Assembly (NCBI GenBank): GCA_964571855.1
Contig: CAZNDO010000010.1
Span: 79,470 to 143,469 of the forward strand
Source of the DNA: CAYYFX01 sp964571855
Lineage (GTDB): Bacteria; ARS69
Reading direction: 5' to 3'
Length of the DNA stretch: 64,000 nucleotides
Shown: positions 53,467-62,475 of the stretch, in pieces
Layout of the letters: each line of letters starts with the position of its first letter
Position numbering within the stretch: position 1 is the first letter of the stretch
Translations under genes and position numbers: made by a program
Notes under the pieces: generated by a model
Database searches by the model: none
Told to the model about the DNA's origin: nothing
What the model saw: only the letters and a program-made list of their open reading frames with translations

Positions 53467-54174
53467 ATGTTCCGCCCCCTCGCCACACTCGCCGTTCTCA
53501 CGCTCGCCCTGGCCGCATCCCCGCCGGTCGTCTCCGCGACGCAGACCATCGTCCTGAGGACCGGACAGTCCGGCGGAGCGCCGGGGTCGTGCGGGAATCC
53601 CGACGACAGCTTCCGGTACTTCGCCGCCTCCACTTGCGGCACGGCGCTGAGCGCCGTGCCGTTCACCCCGGCGGACTTCGCCGCGGCGCAGGCCGGTTCG
53701 CCTGCCCTGGTGATCACGCCGCACGGGGCCTGGGGCCAGACCCTCGTCTGCGATCCCGAGGCGCGCTGGATCAACCCGCAGGCCGATCCGTTCGTCTGCA
53801 CGGGCACGCCGATGTCGGCGCTGTACGCCTGCCCGTTCGAGGTGACCGGGCCCTGCTCCACGGCCACGGTGGACGTCTGCTGGCTCACCGACGACCACCT
53901 CGGCGACATCCTCTTCGGCGGCGGGAACCCGATCGGCGTGTACATCAACGGCGCGCCGCTGGACTCCACGTTCGCGGCGGGCAGCTACAGCACGGAGACG
54001 TCGGCGTCCGCGACGAACGTGACGCTCACCACCGGCACGAACTGGCTCTACGTGTACCAGCGGGACGCGGGCTGCTCGGTGAGCGGGCTCATCCTGCAGG
54101 CCACGATCCATGTGGACTGCCCCGTGTCCGTGGAGCCGGGCACCTGGGGCCGCGTGAAGTCGCTGTTCCACTAG
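53467..54174 (+). CDS. Secreted protein of unknown fold with C-terminal WGRVKSLFH tag
   Basis: The 235-residue product has a signal peptide (to about VVSA, residue 24), a Cys-rich beta-type mature region with at least nine Cys, including CGNPDDSFRYFAASTCG and CSTATVDVCW, and a jelly-roll-like segment (VYINGAPLDSTFAAGSYSTETSASATNVTL). The last residues SVEPGTWGRVKSLFH resemble the end of the CHRD protein at 61.9 kb. I do not recognise a family. ATG 53467 follows GGAGGAG; an ATG at 53455 in frame is possible. Confidence 0.78.
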   Translation: MFRPLATLAVLTLALAASPPVVSATQTIVLRTGQSGGAPGSCGNPDDSFRYFAASTCGTALSAVPFTPADFAAAQAGSPALVITPHGAWGQTLVCDPEARWINPQADPFVCTGTPMSALYACPFEVTGPCSTATVDVCWLTDDHLGDILFGGGNPIGVYINGAPLDSTFAAGSYSTETSASATNVTLTTGTNWLYVYQRDAGCSVSGLILQATIHVDCPVSVEPGTWGRVKSLFH

Positions 54175-54181
54175 GAACCCG

Positions 54182-54212
54182 GGGCCGCCGGCAGCATCCC
54201 TGCCGGCGGCCC
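54182..54212 (+). terminator. Strong hairpin terminator
   Basis: GGGCCGCCGGCA and TGCCGGCGGCCC form a perfect 12-bp stem with a 7-base loop right after the secreted-protein gene. Confidence 0.75.
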
Positions 54213-54389
54213 GTGTCCGGTGGTCCCGCCGGATCGCGTTTCCCGGGGCGAAGCCCATCTTCGCTCCGGAGGCGCCATGCCGGGTCACCGCTGCAGCCCC
54301 CTCGCCCCTGCCGCACCCGTCCCGTCCTTCACGCCGGAGCCGGGCACGGCCCGCGTCATCCCCGTGCGATGATGCCCCGGGCGCGCGGG

Positions 54390-54950
54390 TCAGCCGTCGC
54401 GGAGGTGCTCGTGCAGGAAGGAGCGGGCCTTGCGCCAATCGCGGCGCACCGTGCGGTCCGTCACGCCGAGCACCTCCGCGGTCTCCTCCTCGGAGAGATC
54501 GCCGAAGAAGCGCAGCTCCACCACGCGGGCCAGCCGCTCGTTCAGCTCCGCGAGGCGCGTCAGCGCCTGGTCCAGCTCCAGGATCTCCTGCACCCGGGGC
54601 TCATCGAACGCGTGATGGTCCTCCAGCTCCACGACCCCCGCGCCGCCGCCGCGACGCAGCGCCAGCTTCCGCCGCGCGTTGTCCACGAGGATCTGCCGCA
54701 TCGCGCGGGACGCCACCGCGAGGAAGTGCGCGCGGTCCTGCCACGGCCCCGCGTTCGGACCCGCCAGGCGGAAGTACGCCTCGTGGACCATGGCGGTGGT
54801 TCCCAGGGTGCCCGTCTGCCGGCCGCGCAGGTGGCTGCGTGCGATGCGGCGGAGGTCCTCGTACACCACGCGGAACAGGCGATCCCGCGCGGCCTCGTCG
54901 CCGTCGCGCGCGCCGGAGAGGAGCTTCCGGACCTCCTCGGTGGATTCCAT
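54390..54950 (-). CDS. ECF sigma factor (TIGR02999-type)
   Basis: The 186-residue sigma factor matches the ECF group with the conserved VYEDLRRIARSHLRG, MVHEAYFRLAGP, and AMRQILVDNARRKLALRRGG blocks of region 2, and ELRFFGDLSEEETAEVLGVTDRTVRRDWRKARSFL for region 4. In Planctomycetes and relatives this group is encoded next to Ser/Thr kinases, as here: the kinase-TPR gene starts 80 bases away on the other strand. No anti-sigma gene is adjacent, so phosphorylation may replace it. Confidence 0.92.
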   Translation of the reverse strand: MESTEEVRKLLSGARDGDEAARDRLFRVVYEDLRRIARSHLRGRQTGTLGTTAMVHEAYFRLAGPNAGPWQDRAHFLAVASRAMRQILVDNARRKLALRRGGGAGVVELEDHHAFDEPRVQEILELDQALTRLAELNERLARVVELRFFGDLSEEETAEVLGVTDRTVRRDWRKARSFLHEHLRDG

Positions 54951-55030
54951 GATCGAAGCCTAGCAGGTCCGACCCGACCCGGCGAAGCTGCTAAGCTGCG
55001 CGCTCGCCCCGAAGGCGGGAGGTGAGCCGG

Positions 55031-57901
55031 ATGGACCGCGCCCGCTGGGAGCGCATCGAAGCCCTGCTGGACGAGCTGCTGGACCTCGAAGGGGACACGC
55101 GCCGCGCGCGGCTCGAGCGTCTCGCCGGCGACGACGCCGACCTCCGCGACGAGGTGGAGCGGCTGCTGGCCGCCGACTCCGACCCGGCGCAAGGCGTCCT
55201 GGACGGCGGTCTGGACCGCCTCGCCGACCCCCTGCTGGAGGACTCCGCTCCCGAGGCCGCCCCCGGCCGGCGCATCGGTCCGTACCGCGTCGCCGGCGAA
55301 CTCGGCCGCGGCGGCATGGGTCAGGTGCTGCTGGCCGAGCGCGCGGACGGCGACTTCGAGCAGCGCGTGGCCCTCAAGATCGTGCGCGGCGGATTGAACC
55401 GCGGGGAGATCGCCCGCCGGTTCCGGCACGAGCGGCGCATCCTCGCGCGGCTGCGCCACCCGAACATCGCGACGCTCCACGACGGCGGCGTCACCGAGGA
55501 CGGCCTGCCGTACTTCGCGATGGAGTTCGTGGAAGGCACGCGGATCACCGACTACTGCGACGAGCACCGCCTGGACCTCGAAGCCCGCGTGGAGCTGTTC
55601 GAGGCGGTGTGCCGCGCCGTGCAGCACGCGCATCGCAACCTGGTCGTGCACCGCGACCTGAAGCCGAGCAACGTGCTCGTCACGCGCGACGGCACGGTGA
55701 AGCTCCTGGACTTCGGGATCGCGAAGGTGGTGGACCCCGCGGCGGACGGCGAGGCGGACGGCGCGGAGGTCACGGCCACGTCCCATCGCTTCTTCACGCC
55801 CGCGTACGCCGCGCCCGAGCAGGTGCTGGGCGAGCCCACGTCCACGTTGACGGACGTGTACTCGCTCGGCGTCCTGCTGTACGAGCTGCTCACCGGACGC
55901 AACCCGCACGGCGACACGTCGCGCCGCGCGGACCTGGAGCGTTCGGTGGTCGAGACGGATCCCGCGTCGGCCAGCTCGGTCGTGACCGGGCCCGCGGCCG
56001 CCGCGCGCCGCGCCCGTCCCGAGGCCCTGCGCCGGCGCCTGCGCGGCGACCTGGACAACATCCTGCACCGGGCGCTGCGCAAGGAACCGGAGGGTCGCTA
56101 CGCCTCGGCGGAGGAGCTGCGCGCGGACCTGGAACGATGGCGGCGCCAGCTTCCGGTTTCGGCGCGGCCGGCCACATGGCGCTACCGCGCGGCGAAGTTC
56201 GTGCGCCGGCACCGCGTGGCCGCCGCCGCCCTGGCCGCGGGAAGCGCGGCGATCGTGCTCGGCATGGCGGGGATCGCGTGGCAGGCGGGAGTGGCCTCCC
56301 GCGAGCGCGATCGCGCGCGCCTGGAAGCCGCGCACGCGCAGGCCGTGAAGGACTACGTGCTGGAGGTGTTCAGCGCGGCGGATCCCACCGCGGAGACCGG
56401 CGGCGACGTCACGGCGCGCGAGCTCGCGGAGCGCGGCGTCGCGCGCCTCGACGAGCGGCTGGGCGACGCACCGGAGCTTCGCGCCGACCTCGTGGCCATG
56501 CTGGGCACCGTGTTCCTGCGGCTGGGCGTGTACGACCGCGCGGACTCGCTGCTGCACGCGGCCCTCGCGCAATACCGCGAGGCGGACCGCCCCGGCGACG
56601 TCGTGGACATGCTGGTGCACCTCATGGACGTCCGCCGCTGGCAGGGTCGCGTGGACGAGGCGGACGCCCTGGCCCGGGAGGCCGTGGCGGTGGGAACGGC
56701 GGCGCTCCCCGCCGACGACGCGCGCACGCTCAACGCCCGCTCCGCGCTGGGCACCATCCAGCTGGAACAGGGAAGGTACGAGGAGGCGGTCGCCACGTTC
56801 CGCGCCACACTGGAGGACGCGCGCCGCACCGTCGGCCCCGAGAGCGCGCGCACGGCGCTCGAGCTGACGAACCTCGGCACGGCGCTCCGCCACACGGGCG
56901 ACGTCACGGGATCGGCCGAGGCGTACGAGGAGGCGGTGCGCATCCGCCGACTGCTGGAGCCGGAGCCGGGCGTGGAGGTGGCGCGCGTCCTCGCCTCGTT
57001 CGCGGACATCCTCGAGGACCTGGATCGCCTGGACGAGGCGGAGGCGGCCGGGCGCGAGGCGATCGACGTGCTCTCGCGCGAGTACGGCGACAAGGGGCAC
57101 GCGGAGCTGGCCGTCGCGGTGTCGAACCTCGCGGGAGTGGTCCGCCGCCGGGGCGCGTTCGAGGAGGCCGAAGCGCTCGGACGCCAGGCCATCGCGGTCT
57201 CGGAGCGCGCGCTCGGCCCGGAGCACTTCTACGTCGCGCAGGGCTGGAACAACCTCGGCGTGACCCTCGCCCAGGCCGGGGACCGGGCCGGCGCGGCGGA
57301 GGCGTACGGCACGGCGGTGCGGCTGGCGCGGGCGTCCGAGGGGCCCGACCATCCGCGGCTGGCCCCCCTGCTCGCGAACTGGGCGAACGCGCTGGTGGCC
57401 GACGAGCGATTCGCGGATGCCGAGGCCACCTACGCGGATGCGCTGCGGCTCGCGTCGCAGCCCGGACAGGATCCCCTGGCGGCGGCACACGTGCGGATGG
57501 GGCTGGCGAACGTGTACCGCAAGACCGGCCGTGTCGCGGACAGCGAGCGGTTGCTGCGGCAGGCGTGGGAGGTGCGCAAGTCCACGCTCGGAGAAGGGCA
57601 CTCCGCCGAGCTGCAGGCGCGGGTCACGCTCGCCTCCCTCCTCGTCGAGCAGCGCCGCTTCGACGAGGCGCGCCCGCTCCTGGACTCCGCCATCGCCCTC
57701 GCCCGGACCGCCGGTGCGCCCGCCCGCGGGCGTCTCGTGAGCGCGCTCGAGGAACGCGCCATCCTCGCTCGCGACGCCGGCGAACCCGTCGGGATGCTGC
57801 GCGGGATCCTCGGCGACCTCGTGGCGGCGCGGCGCGAGGCGAACCCGGAGGATCCGCGCATCGCCGAACTGGAGGAGCAGATCGCCGCACTGGAACGGTG
57901 A
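55031..57901 (+). CDS. Transmembrane Ser/Thr protein kinase with TPR sensor domain
   Basis: The 956-residue protein has an N-terminal helical part, a Hanks-type kinase (about 83-365: GRGGMGQV P-loop, VALKIV Lys, HRDLKPSNVL catalytic loop, DFGIAK), one membrane helix (about 390-415), and a long row of TPRs (about 430-950) probably outside the membrane. ATG 55031 is preferred to GTG 55022 because the ribosome-binding site GGGAGGT runs into that GTG. It is divergent from an ECF sigma gene, a pairing known in which the kinase activates the sigma factor. The TPRs may sense an extracellular ligand or partner. Confidence 0.93.
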   Translation: MDRARWERIEALLDELLDLEGDTRRARLERLAGDDADLRDEVERLLAADSDPAQGVLDGGLDRLADPLLEDSAPEAAPGRRIGPYRVAGELGRGGMGQVLLAERADGDFEQRVALKIVRGGLNRGEIARRFRHERRILARLRHPNIATLHDGGVTEDGLPYFAMEFVEGTRITDYCDEHRLDLEARVELFEAVCRAVQHAHRNLVVHRDLKPSNVLVTRDGTVKLLDFGIAKVVDPAADGEADGAEVTATSHRFFTPAYAAPEQVLGEPTSTLTDVYSLGVLLYELLTGRNPHGDTSRRADLERSVVETDPASASSVVTGPAAAARRARPEALRRRLRGDLDNILHRALRKEPEGRYASAEELRADLERWRRQLPVSARPATWRYRAAKFVRRHRVAAAALAAGSAAIVLGMAGIAWQAGVASRERDRARLEAAHAQAVKDYVLEVFSAADPTAETGGDVTARELAERGVARLDERLGDAPELRADLVAMLGTVFLRLGVYDRADSLLHAALAQYREADRPGDVVDMLVHLMDVRRWQGRVDEADALAREAVAVGTAALPADDARTLNARSALGTIQLEQGRYEEAVATFRATLEDARRTVGPESARTALELTNLGTALRHTGDVTGSAEAYEEAVRIRRLLEPEPGVEVARVLASFADILEDLDRLDEAEAAGREAIDVLSREYGDKGHAELAVAVSNLAGVVRRRGAFEEAEALGRQAIAVSERALGPEHFYVAQGWNNLGVTLAQAGDRAGAAEAYGTAVRLARASEGPDHPRLAPLLANWANALVADERFADAEATYADALRLASQPGQDPLAAAHVRMGLANVYRKTGRVADSERLLRQAWEVRKSTLGEGHSAELQARVTLASLLVEQRRFDEARPLLDSAIALARTAGAPARGRLVSALEERAILARDAGEPVGMLRGILGDLVAARREANPEDPRIAELEEQIAALER

Positions 57902-58021
57902 CGCGAGGGTACCGGCGCATCCCAACACGAGTCCACGCTCCGCTTTCATTCGCCCCCGCCCGCTTCCCCCGGCCCCCTGCGGACTCCTAGAATGCGGCCA
58001 CCCCTAACCGCGAGGTCGGCG

Positions 58022-59854
58022 ATGACCGGTCGCTGCGAAGTCGCGTGGATGTCGCGCGTCACCCGCTCCTCGATCGTCGGATTCCCCATCCTGCTCGCGT
58101 CCCTGCTCGTCTTCCTCGCCGCGCCCGGCACGTTCGCGCAGGGCGGCAACCCCGGCCCCGGCGACTGGGGCGACGCGCCCGAGGGCGCGATCGCGTACCC
58201 GTCGCTCGGTGTCGGCGGGCTCTTCCCCTCCTGCTTCGGCGGACCCGCGGGCTTCATGTGGCACGGCAACCCCGGACTGCCGGCGGACATGTACTGGGGC
58301 TTCAACGTGGACGACGAGATCGACGGCAACGCGGGCCTCTGCCCGCCGCCGCCCTACGAGCTCGACGAGTGCTGGGGACCGTTCGACGGCGACGGCGGTC
58401 TCGTCTCCCCCGCGGGCACGTTCACGATCAGCGCCGGCCTCGTGGTCCCGTGCGGCCCGACGCCGCCGGTCTCGCTCGGGCAGACCTGCCAGGTGCTCAC
58501 GATCTTCCCCGGCGGGCCGTTCGAGGCGAACCTCGTGAACAACTCCGGCCTCCCCGGTTTCGTGAACGTCCTGTTCGACTGGGATCAGGACGGGCGATGG
58601 GGCGGCGCCGCGTCCTGCGGCGGCCTCGTGCCGGAGCACGCCATCGTCAACCTGCCCGTGCCGCCGTTGTACAGCGGGCCGCTGAGCGGACTGTCCCCGG
58701 GCCCGGTGCAGATCGGTCCGAACTCCGGATACGTGTGGGTGCGCCTCACGATCTCGAACCAGCCCGTGCCGCAGGGCTGGGACGGCAGCGGACTCTTCGA
58801 CCTCGGCGAGACCGAGGACTACCTGCTGCGCGTAGACGACTCCGGCCAGGCCGGCGAGTACGGTGACGCGCCGGAGGGCTCGCTTGCGTACCCCGCCAAC
58901 GGCGTGATCGGGGAGTTCCCCACCTGCATCGCGGTCCTGCCCGCCGGTTTCGTGTTCCACGCCGCGAGCGGGCAGTCCTACCTCGGTCCGTTCGTGGACT
59001 ACGAAGGGGACGGCAACGCCACGAGCTGCCCGCCGCCGCCCTACGACCTCGACGAGTGCGCCGCGGCGCCCGGCAATGACGCGGGCCTCCTGTTCCCCAC
59101 GGCGCTCTCGCTCACGCCCCTGGGCACGGTCACCGTGTGCCCGAACGCGCCGCCGGGCGGCTGGACCGGGTGCTTCGTCGCGAAATGGGGCGCGGACGTG
59201 GACATCACCGCCACGAACAACACGGCCGACGACCGTTACGTCAACGTCCTCGTGGACTGGGACGAGGACGGCAAGTGGACGACCGCGCAGCAGACCTGCC
59301 CGCAGGGGAACGTGGTCGAGGAGCACGTGCTCGTGGACTTCGTGGTGCCCCCGGGGTTCAGCGGCGCGCTCTCCGCGCTCGGCCCGCCGGACTTCACGAT
59401 CGGCGCGCCGCCGGACCATCTCTGCTGGACGCGGTTCACCATCTCGGACGCGCCGGTGGGCGCGGGCTGGGATGGCGCCGCGAGCTTCGGCGACGGGGAG
59501 ACGGAGGACTACCTCTTCCGCGTCGCGGCCCCGCCGGTCGGCACGCCCGAGCTCGGCGAAGCCCCGGGCAACGCCGGCGCGCTGCGCGTGGAGTCCGTGC
59601 TGCCGAATCCCGCGCGCGCGGGCGCGTCGATCCGGTTCGCCACGGCACATCGCGGCCGCGTGGTCGTGGATGTCTACGACTCCGCCGGGCGCAGCGTGGC
59701 CCGCGTCCAGGAGTCCGTGCTCGACGCCGGGACGCACTCCGTCGCGTGGGACGGCCGGGATGCCGGCGGCGCCGCGGTCACGCCGGGCGTGTACTTCGTG
59801 CGGACCCGTCTCGACGCGGAGGCGGTGACCACGAAGCTCGTGGTCGTGCGCTAG
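58022..59854 (+). CDS. Secreted GEVED-repeat protein with FlgD-like C-terminus
   Basis: The 610-residue product has a signal peptide (VGFPILLASLLVFLAAPGTFA) and two tandem about 250-residue repeats, each starting DWGDAPEG/EYGDAPEG and ending GETEDYL.RV, the hallmark of the GEVED domain. Within each repeat are conserved Cys pairs (CPPPPYELDEC, CPPPPYDLDEC) and a VLxDWDxDGxW segment. The last about 85 residues are a FlgD-like domain ending GVYFVRTRLDAE. It should be an exported surface protein. ATG 58022 follows GAGGT; another ATG at 57992 lacks a site. Confidence 0.88.
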   Translation: MTGRCEVAWMSRVTRSSIVGFPILLASLLVFLAAPGTFAQGGNPGPGDWGDAPEGAIAYPSLGVGGLFPSCFGGPAGFMWHGNPGLPADMYWGFNVDDEIDGNAGLCPPPPYELDECWGPFDGDGGLVSPAGTFTISAGLVVPCGPTPPVSLGQTCQVLTIFPGGPFEANLVNNSGLPGFVNVLFDWDQDGRWGGAASCGGLVPEHAIVNLPVPPLYSGPLSGLSPGPVQIGPNSGYVWVRLTISNQPVPQGWDGSGLFDLGETEDYLLRVDDSGQAGEYGDAPEGSLAYPANGVIGEFPTCIAVLPAGFVFHAASGQSYLGPFVDYEGDGNATSCPPPPYDLDECAAAPGNDAGLLFPTALSLTPLGTVTVCPNAPPGGWTGCFVAKWGADVDITATNNTADDRYVNVLVDWDEDGKWTTAQQTCPQGNVVEEHVLVDFVVPPGFSGALSALGPPDFTIGAPPDHLCWTRFTISDAPVGAGWDGAASFGDGETEDYLFRVAAPPVGTPELGEAPGNAGALRVESVLPNPARAGASIRFATAHRGRVVVDVYDSAGRSVARVQESVLDAGTHSVAWDGRDAGGAAVTPGVYFVRTRLDAEAVTTKLVVVR

Positions 59855-59863
59855 GCACCGGAC

Positions 59864-59896
59864 GCGGCCGCCTTCCGGAACGCGGAGGGCGGCCGC
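59864..59896. terminator. Bidirectional hairpin between convergent genes
   Basis: GCGGCCGCC and GGCGGCCGC form a perfect 9-bp stem around a 15-base loop in the gap between the GEVED gene and the convergent glycosyltransferase gene. Confidence 0.6.
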
Positions 59897-59907
59897 GGCG
59901 GCGCGCC

Positions 59908-61437
59908 TTACGAGGCGTCGTCCGGCGGTGCCGCCGGCGGGTGCGGCACGTACACGCGCCAGTTCCACCACGGGCTGGGCGTGCGCTCGTCCCCGCCCGG
60001 GCCGGGCACGCGGCGGAACGGCCGGTAGTTCTCCCGGATCGCGTCCGAGATGTCCGGGTGGAAGCGCACGCTGCGCTCCTCGTGGACATCGAAGTTGAGC
60101 AGCACCATGGCGTACTCGCGGCCGTCGATCTTCTGCAGGATCGGCGCGGGATCCCACGCCCCCTCCGCCGCGAGCCGCGACATCATGTACGGCTCGAACG
60201 TGACCGCCTTCCCGTTGAGCAGCAACCACCCCGCATCCTCCGCGAGCAGCTCGCCGTCCACGCCGGCCACGAGCGCGGCAAGGTCCCGCGCGCGCTGCGC
60301 ATCGTCGGCGTCCGGCGTGGGCAGCACGTCGTACGATCGGAACGCCAGGTGCGACACGACCGCCTGCACGGAGAGGTTCGCGAACAGGAGCCACGCCGCC
60401 AGGGAGGCGGACGAGGCGGACGCCCGCGACGCCCAGGACACCAGACCGCCGGTCACGATCGCGAGCGCGGCCACGAGATCGAACATGTAGTTCGACGCGG
60501 CGCCGGTCCGCCCGCAAAGGAGGAAGCTGGCCACGGCGAACCCCAGGTAGATCGCGGGCAGCTCCGCCTTCGGCTCGGCGATGCGCCACACGGCGAAGGC
60601 CAGCCCGATCACGAGGAACGCCGGCTGGTACCACACCCAGTGCTCCAGGAACGTGCGCATCAGCGCCGCGGACCAGGGCTGCACGTTGTACAGGAAGGCG
60701 TGGCGGAGGAACTCGCCGCCGGTGACCGCGCCGAGCGCGAGGTACGCGGCCGCGGGGAGGCCGAACGCCACCGCGCCCAGTCGCGTCGCCGCGCGACCGC
60801 GCCCGGACAGTGCCAGCCACGCGACGGCCGCGGCCGGGGCGAACACGGCGGTCTGCCGCGTGAGCATCGCGAGCGCGAACAGCAGGCCGGCCGTCCGTGC
60901 GCGCGCGCCGCGCGCCACCGCGTACAGGCCGCCCAGGGAGAGCGCGAGCGCGAGGGCGTCCGTGCGGTGCAGCGCGGTCCAGTCGTACACGAACTTCGAC
61001 GACAGGAAGAGCAGCGCCGCCGCCGCGGGCGCCGCGCCTCCGCCGTGCAACCGGCGCACGAGCAGCCAGATGAGGAGCGCGGCGGTCAGCGCGGCCAGGG
61101 CGGACAGCGACCGCCCCCACGCGAACGAGAGCTGCCCGAAGCGCACCGGGACCGCGAGCAGCGTCTGGTACAGCGGAGCGAAGTTCGAGACGAGATAGGG
61201 CTCCTCGTCGATGGGCGTCCACGGCGACGCCCCGTTCGCGATCATCACCGCCTGGTTGAGGACGAACGCCTCCCCGTTGTCCAGGTCGTAGGGGAACGTG
61301 ATGACGTGCCAGGCGTGGTACACGTGCTGCGCCGCCACCGAGAGCAGCAGGACGAGCGTGGTGACGCGGAGGATCCGCGTGGCGAGCCGCGGGGCTCCGT
61401 GGGACCGAGGCGTGGGCGGCGCTTCCGCGTTCTCCAT
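59908..61437 (-). CDS. GT-C family glycosyltransferase-like membrane protein
   Basis: The 509-residue protein has about ten membrane helices. After the first helix lies FPYDLDNGEAFVLNQAV, an acidic motif placed like the catalytic loop of GT-C mannosyl/arabinosyltransferases. A later HRTDALALALSLGGLYAV and a soluble C-terminal domain (about 430-509) complete a typical layout. Substrate unknown; it should use a polyprenyl-phosphate sugar at the periplasmic face. ATG 61437 is chosen because upstream in-frame sequence is Pro/Arg-rich low complexity. Confidence 0.82.
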   Translation of the reverse strand: MENAEAPPTPRSHGAPRLATRILRVTTLVLLLSVAAQHVYHAWHVITFPYDLDNGEAFVLNQAVMIANGASPWTPIDEEPYLVSNFAPLYQTLLAVPVRFGQLSFAWGRSLSALAALTAALLIWLLVRRLHGGGAAPAAAALLFLSSKFVYDWTALHRTDALALALSLGGLYAVARGARARTAGLLFALAMLTRQTAVFAPAAAVAWLALSGRGRAATRLGAVAFGLPAAAYLALGAVTGGEFLRHAFLYNVQPWSAALMRTFLEHWVWYQPAFLVIGLAFAVWRIAEPKAELPAIYLGFAVASFLLCGRTGAASNYMFDLVAALAIVTGGLVSWASRASASSASLAAWLLFANLSVQAVVSHLAFRSYDVLPTPDADDAQRARDLAALVAGVDGELLAEDAGWLLLNGKAVTFEPYMMSRLAAEGAWDPAPILQKIDGREYAMVLLNFDVHEERSVRFHPDISDAIRENYRPFRRVPGPGGDERTPSPWWNWRVYVPHPPAAPPDDAS

Positions 61438-61894
61438 GGGCGCACGGCTCCCATGGTCGACGGGACCGGCACGGCGAGCGGGGGGGTGAGGAGCTCGAGC
61501 CGCGGATCCGGGGTCCCGTGACGACCGGCCGGGGGAGCGCCGCCGGGGCGGCGGCGCGGGATCCACGTTCCTGTTTAGTCCGCTCGGACGCGGAGTGTCA
61601 AGCCGCGCACCGCCCCACGGTCGCTCGATGCGGGACGCTCCCGCCGGGGACGCGCACGGTCACGCGGGGACGCGCCGATGCGGAATCGCGGACGACTCAC
61701 TCCGCTATTCGCACATCGCGCCGGACGGAATCGCTGGATCCGGAGGACCTCCGTCTGGTACGAACATCCCGTCCCCCGGGGCTCCCCCCGCCCCGCATGT
61801 CGCCGGCGGGCGTCTGCCCGTCGCCGCCTGCGGTCGGTTGCGGGGCCCGCCGTGAGGCGCACACGCGTCGCCCCGTGCCTCACGGAGTGGTTCC
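61438..61894. other. Intergenic region of 457 bases between divergent genes
   Basis: No convincing gene in either strand. It contains a perfect hairpin, GCGCCGCC-N5-GGCGGCGC (61537-61557), a small AT-richer island (TGTTTAGTCC near 61,572) and the 5' leaders of the glycosyltransferase gene (left) and the CHRD gene (right). Promoters for both must lie here, but I cannot place -35/-10 boxes with confidence. Confidence 0.6.
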
Positions 61895-62356
61895 ATGCGG
61901 AGAATCGGACTCCTCGCCCTCGCGATGTTCGCCGCGGCGCAGGTCGCCTCGGCCGCGCTCGTTCCCCTGTCGGCCTCGCTCGACGGGTTGCAGGAGACGC
62001 CCCCGAACGCGTCGCCCGGCACCGGCAGCGCGGTGATGACGCTGGACACGGTGGCCAACACGCTCACCATGACCCTGAACTTCAGCGGGCTGCTCGGCAC
62101 GCAGAGCAACTGCCACGTGCACGGCCCCGGCGGCTTCGGCGTGCCGGCGGGCGTGCTCGTCCCGCTGCCGCTGGGCACCTTCTCGAACCAGGTGTTCGCC
62201 ATCACGGACACGATCGAGGGACACATCCTGGCGGGCCTGACCTACATCAACGTGCACAGCACGGTCTTCCCCGGCGGCGAGATCCGCGGGCAGATCCTGC
62301 AGACCGTGTCGGTGGACGACACCCCCTGGGGCAACGTCAAGGCGCTCTACCGGTAG
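61895..62356 (+). CDS. Secreted CHRD-domain protein with C-terminal WGNVKALYR tag
   Basis: The 153-residue protein has a signal peptide (1-20) and one CHRD domain (about 22-138), recognised from SASLDGLQETPPNASPGTGSAVMTLD, CHVHGPGGFGVPAG and the closing INVHSTVFPGGEIRGQI. CHRD domains were first seen in chordin and occur widely in exported bacterial proteins of unknown role. The final VSVDDTPWGNVKALYR lies outside the domain and resembles the tail of the protein at 53.5 kb, suggesting a sorting tag. The start is ATG 61895. Confidence 0.9.
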   Translation: MRRIGLLALAMFAAAQVASAALVPLSASLDGLQETPPNASPGTGSAVMTLDTVANTLTMTLNFSGLLGTQSNCHVHGPGGFGVPAGVLVPLPLGTFSNQVFAITDTIEGHILAGLTYINVHSTVFPGGEIRGQILQTVSVDDTPWGNVKALYR

Positions 62357-62358
62357 CG

Positions 62359-62384
62359 CCGGCCGATCGCATCGCGATCGCCGG
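62359..62384 (+). terminator. Hairpin after the CHRD gene
   Basis: CCGG(C)CGATCG pairs with CGATCGCCGG (one bulge) directly downstream of the CHRD stop codon. Ten base pairs, 5-base loop, no T-run. Confidence 0.5.
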
Positions 62385-62450
62385 GGTCACGGGCACCAAG
62401 GCGCGGGATCCGGCAGCTGCGGCCGGACCCGTCCCGCCCGGCGGGCCCTG

Positions 62451-62475
62451 CCCGGTGACGCGGAATGTCACCGGG
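62451..62475. promoter_or_regulatory. Long perfect inverted repeat upstream of the porin gene
   Basis: CCCGGTGAC-N7-GTCACCGGG is a perfect 9-bp dyad about 98 bases before the porin start. Downstream, TCACCGGGTTC recurs as TCACCCGGTTC (from about 62,490), so half the dyad is repeated. It could be an operator or a second terminator hairpin. It does not resemble the E. coli Pho box. Confidence 0.4.

Noticed and set aside
55022..55030. GTG start for the Ser/Thr kinase
   Set aside because: The GGGAGGT ribosome-binding site overlaps this GTG, so it serves the ATG at 55031.
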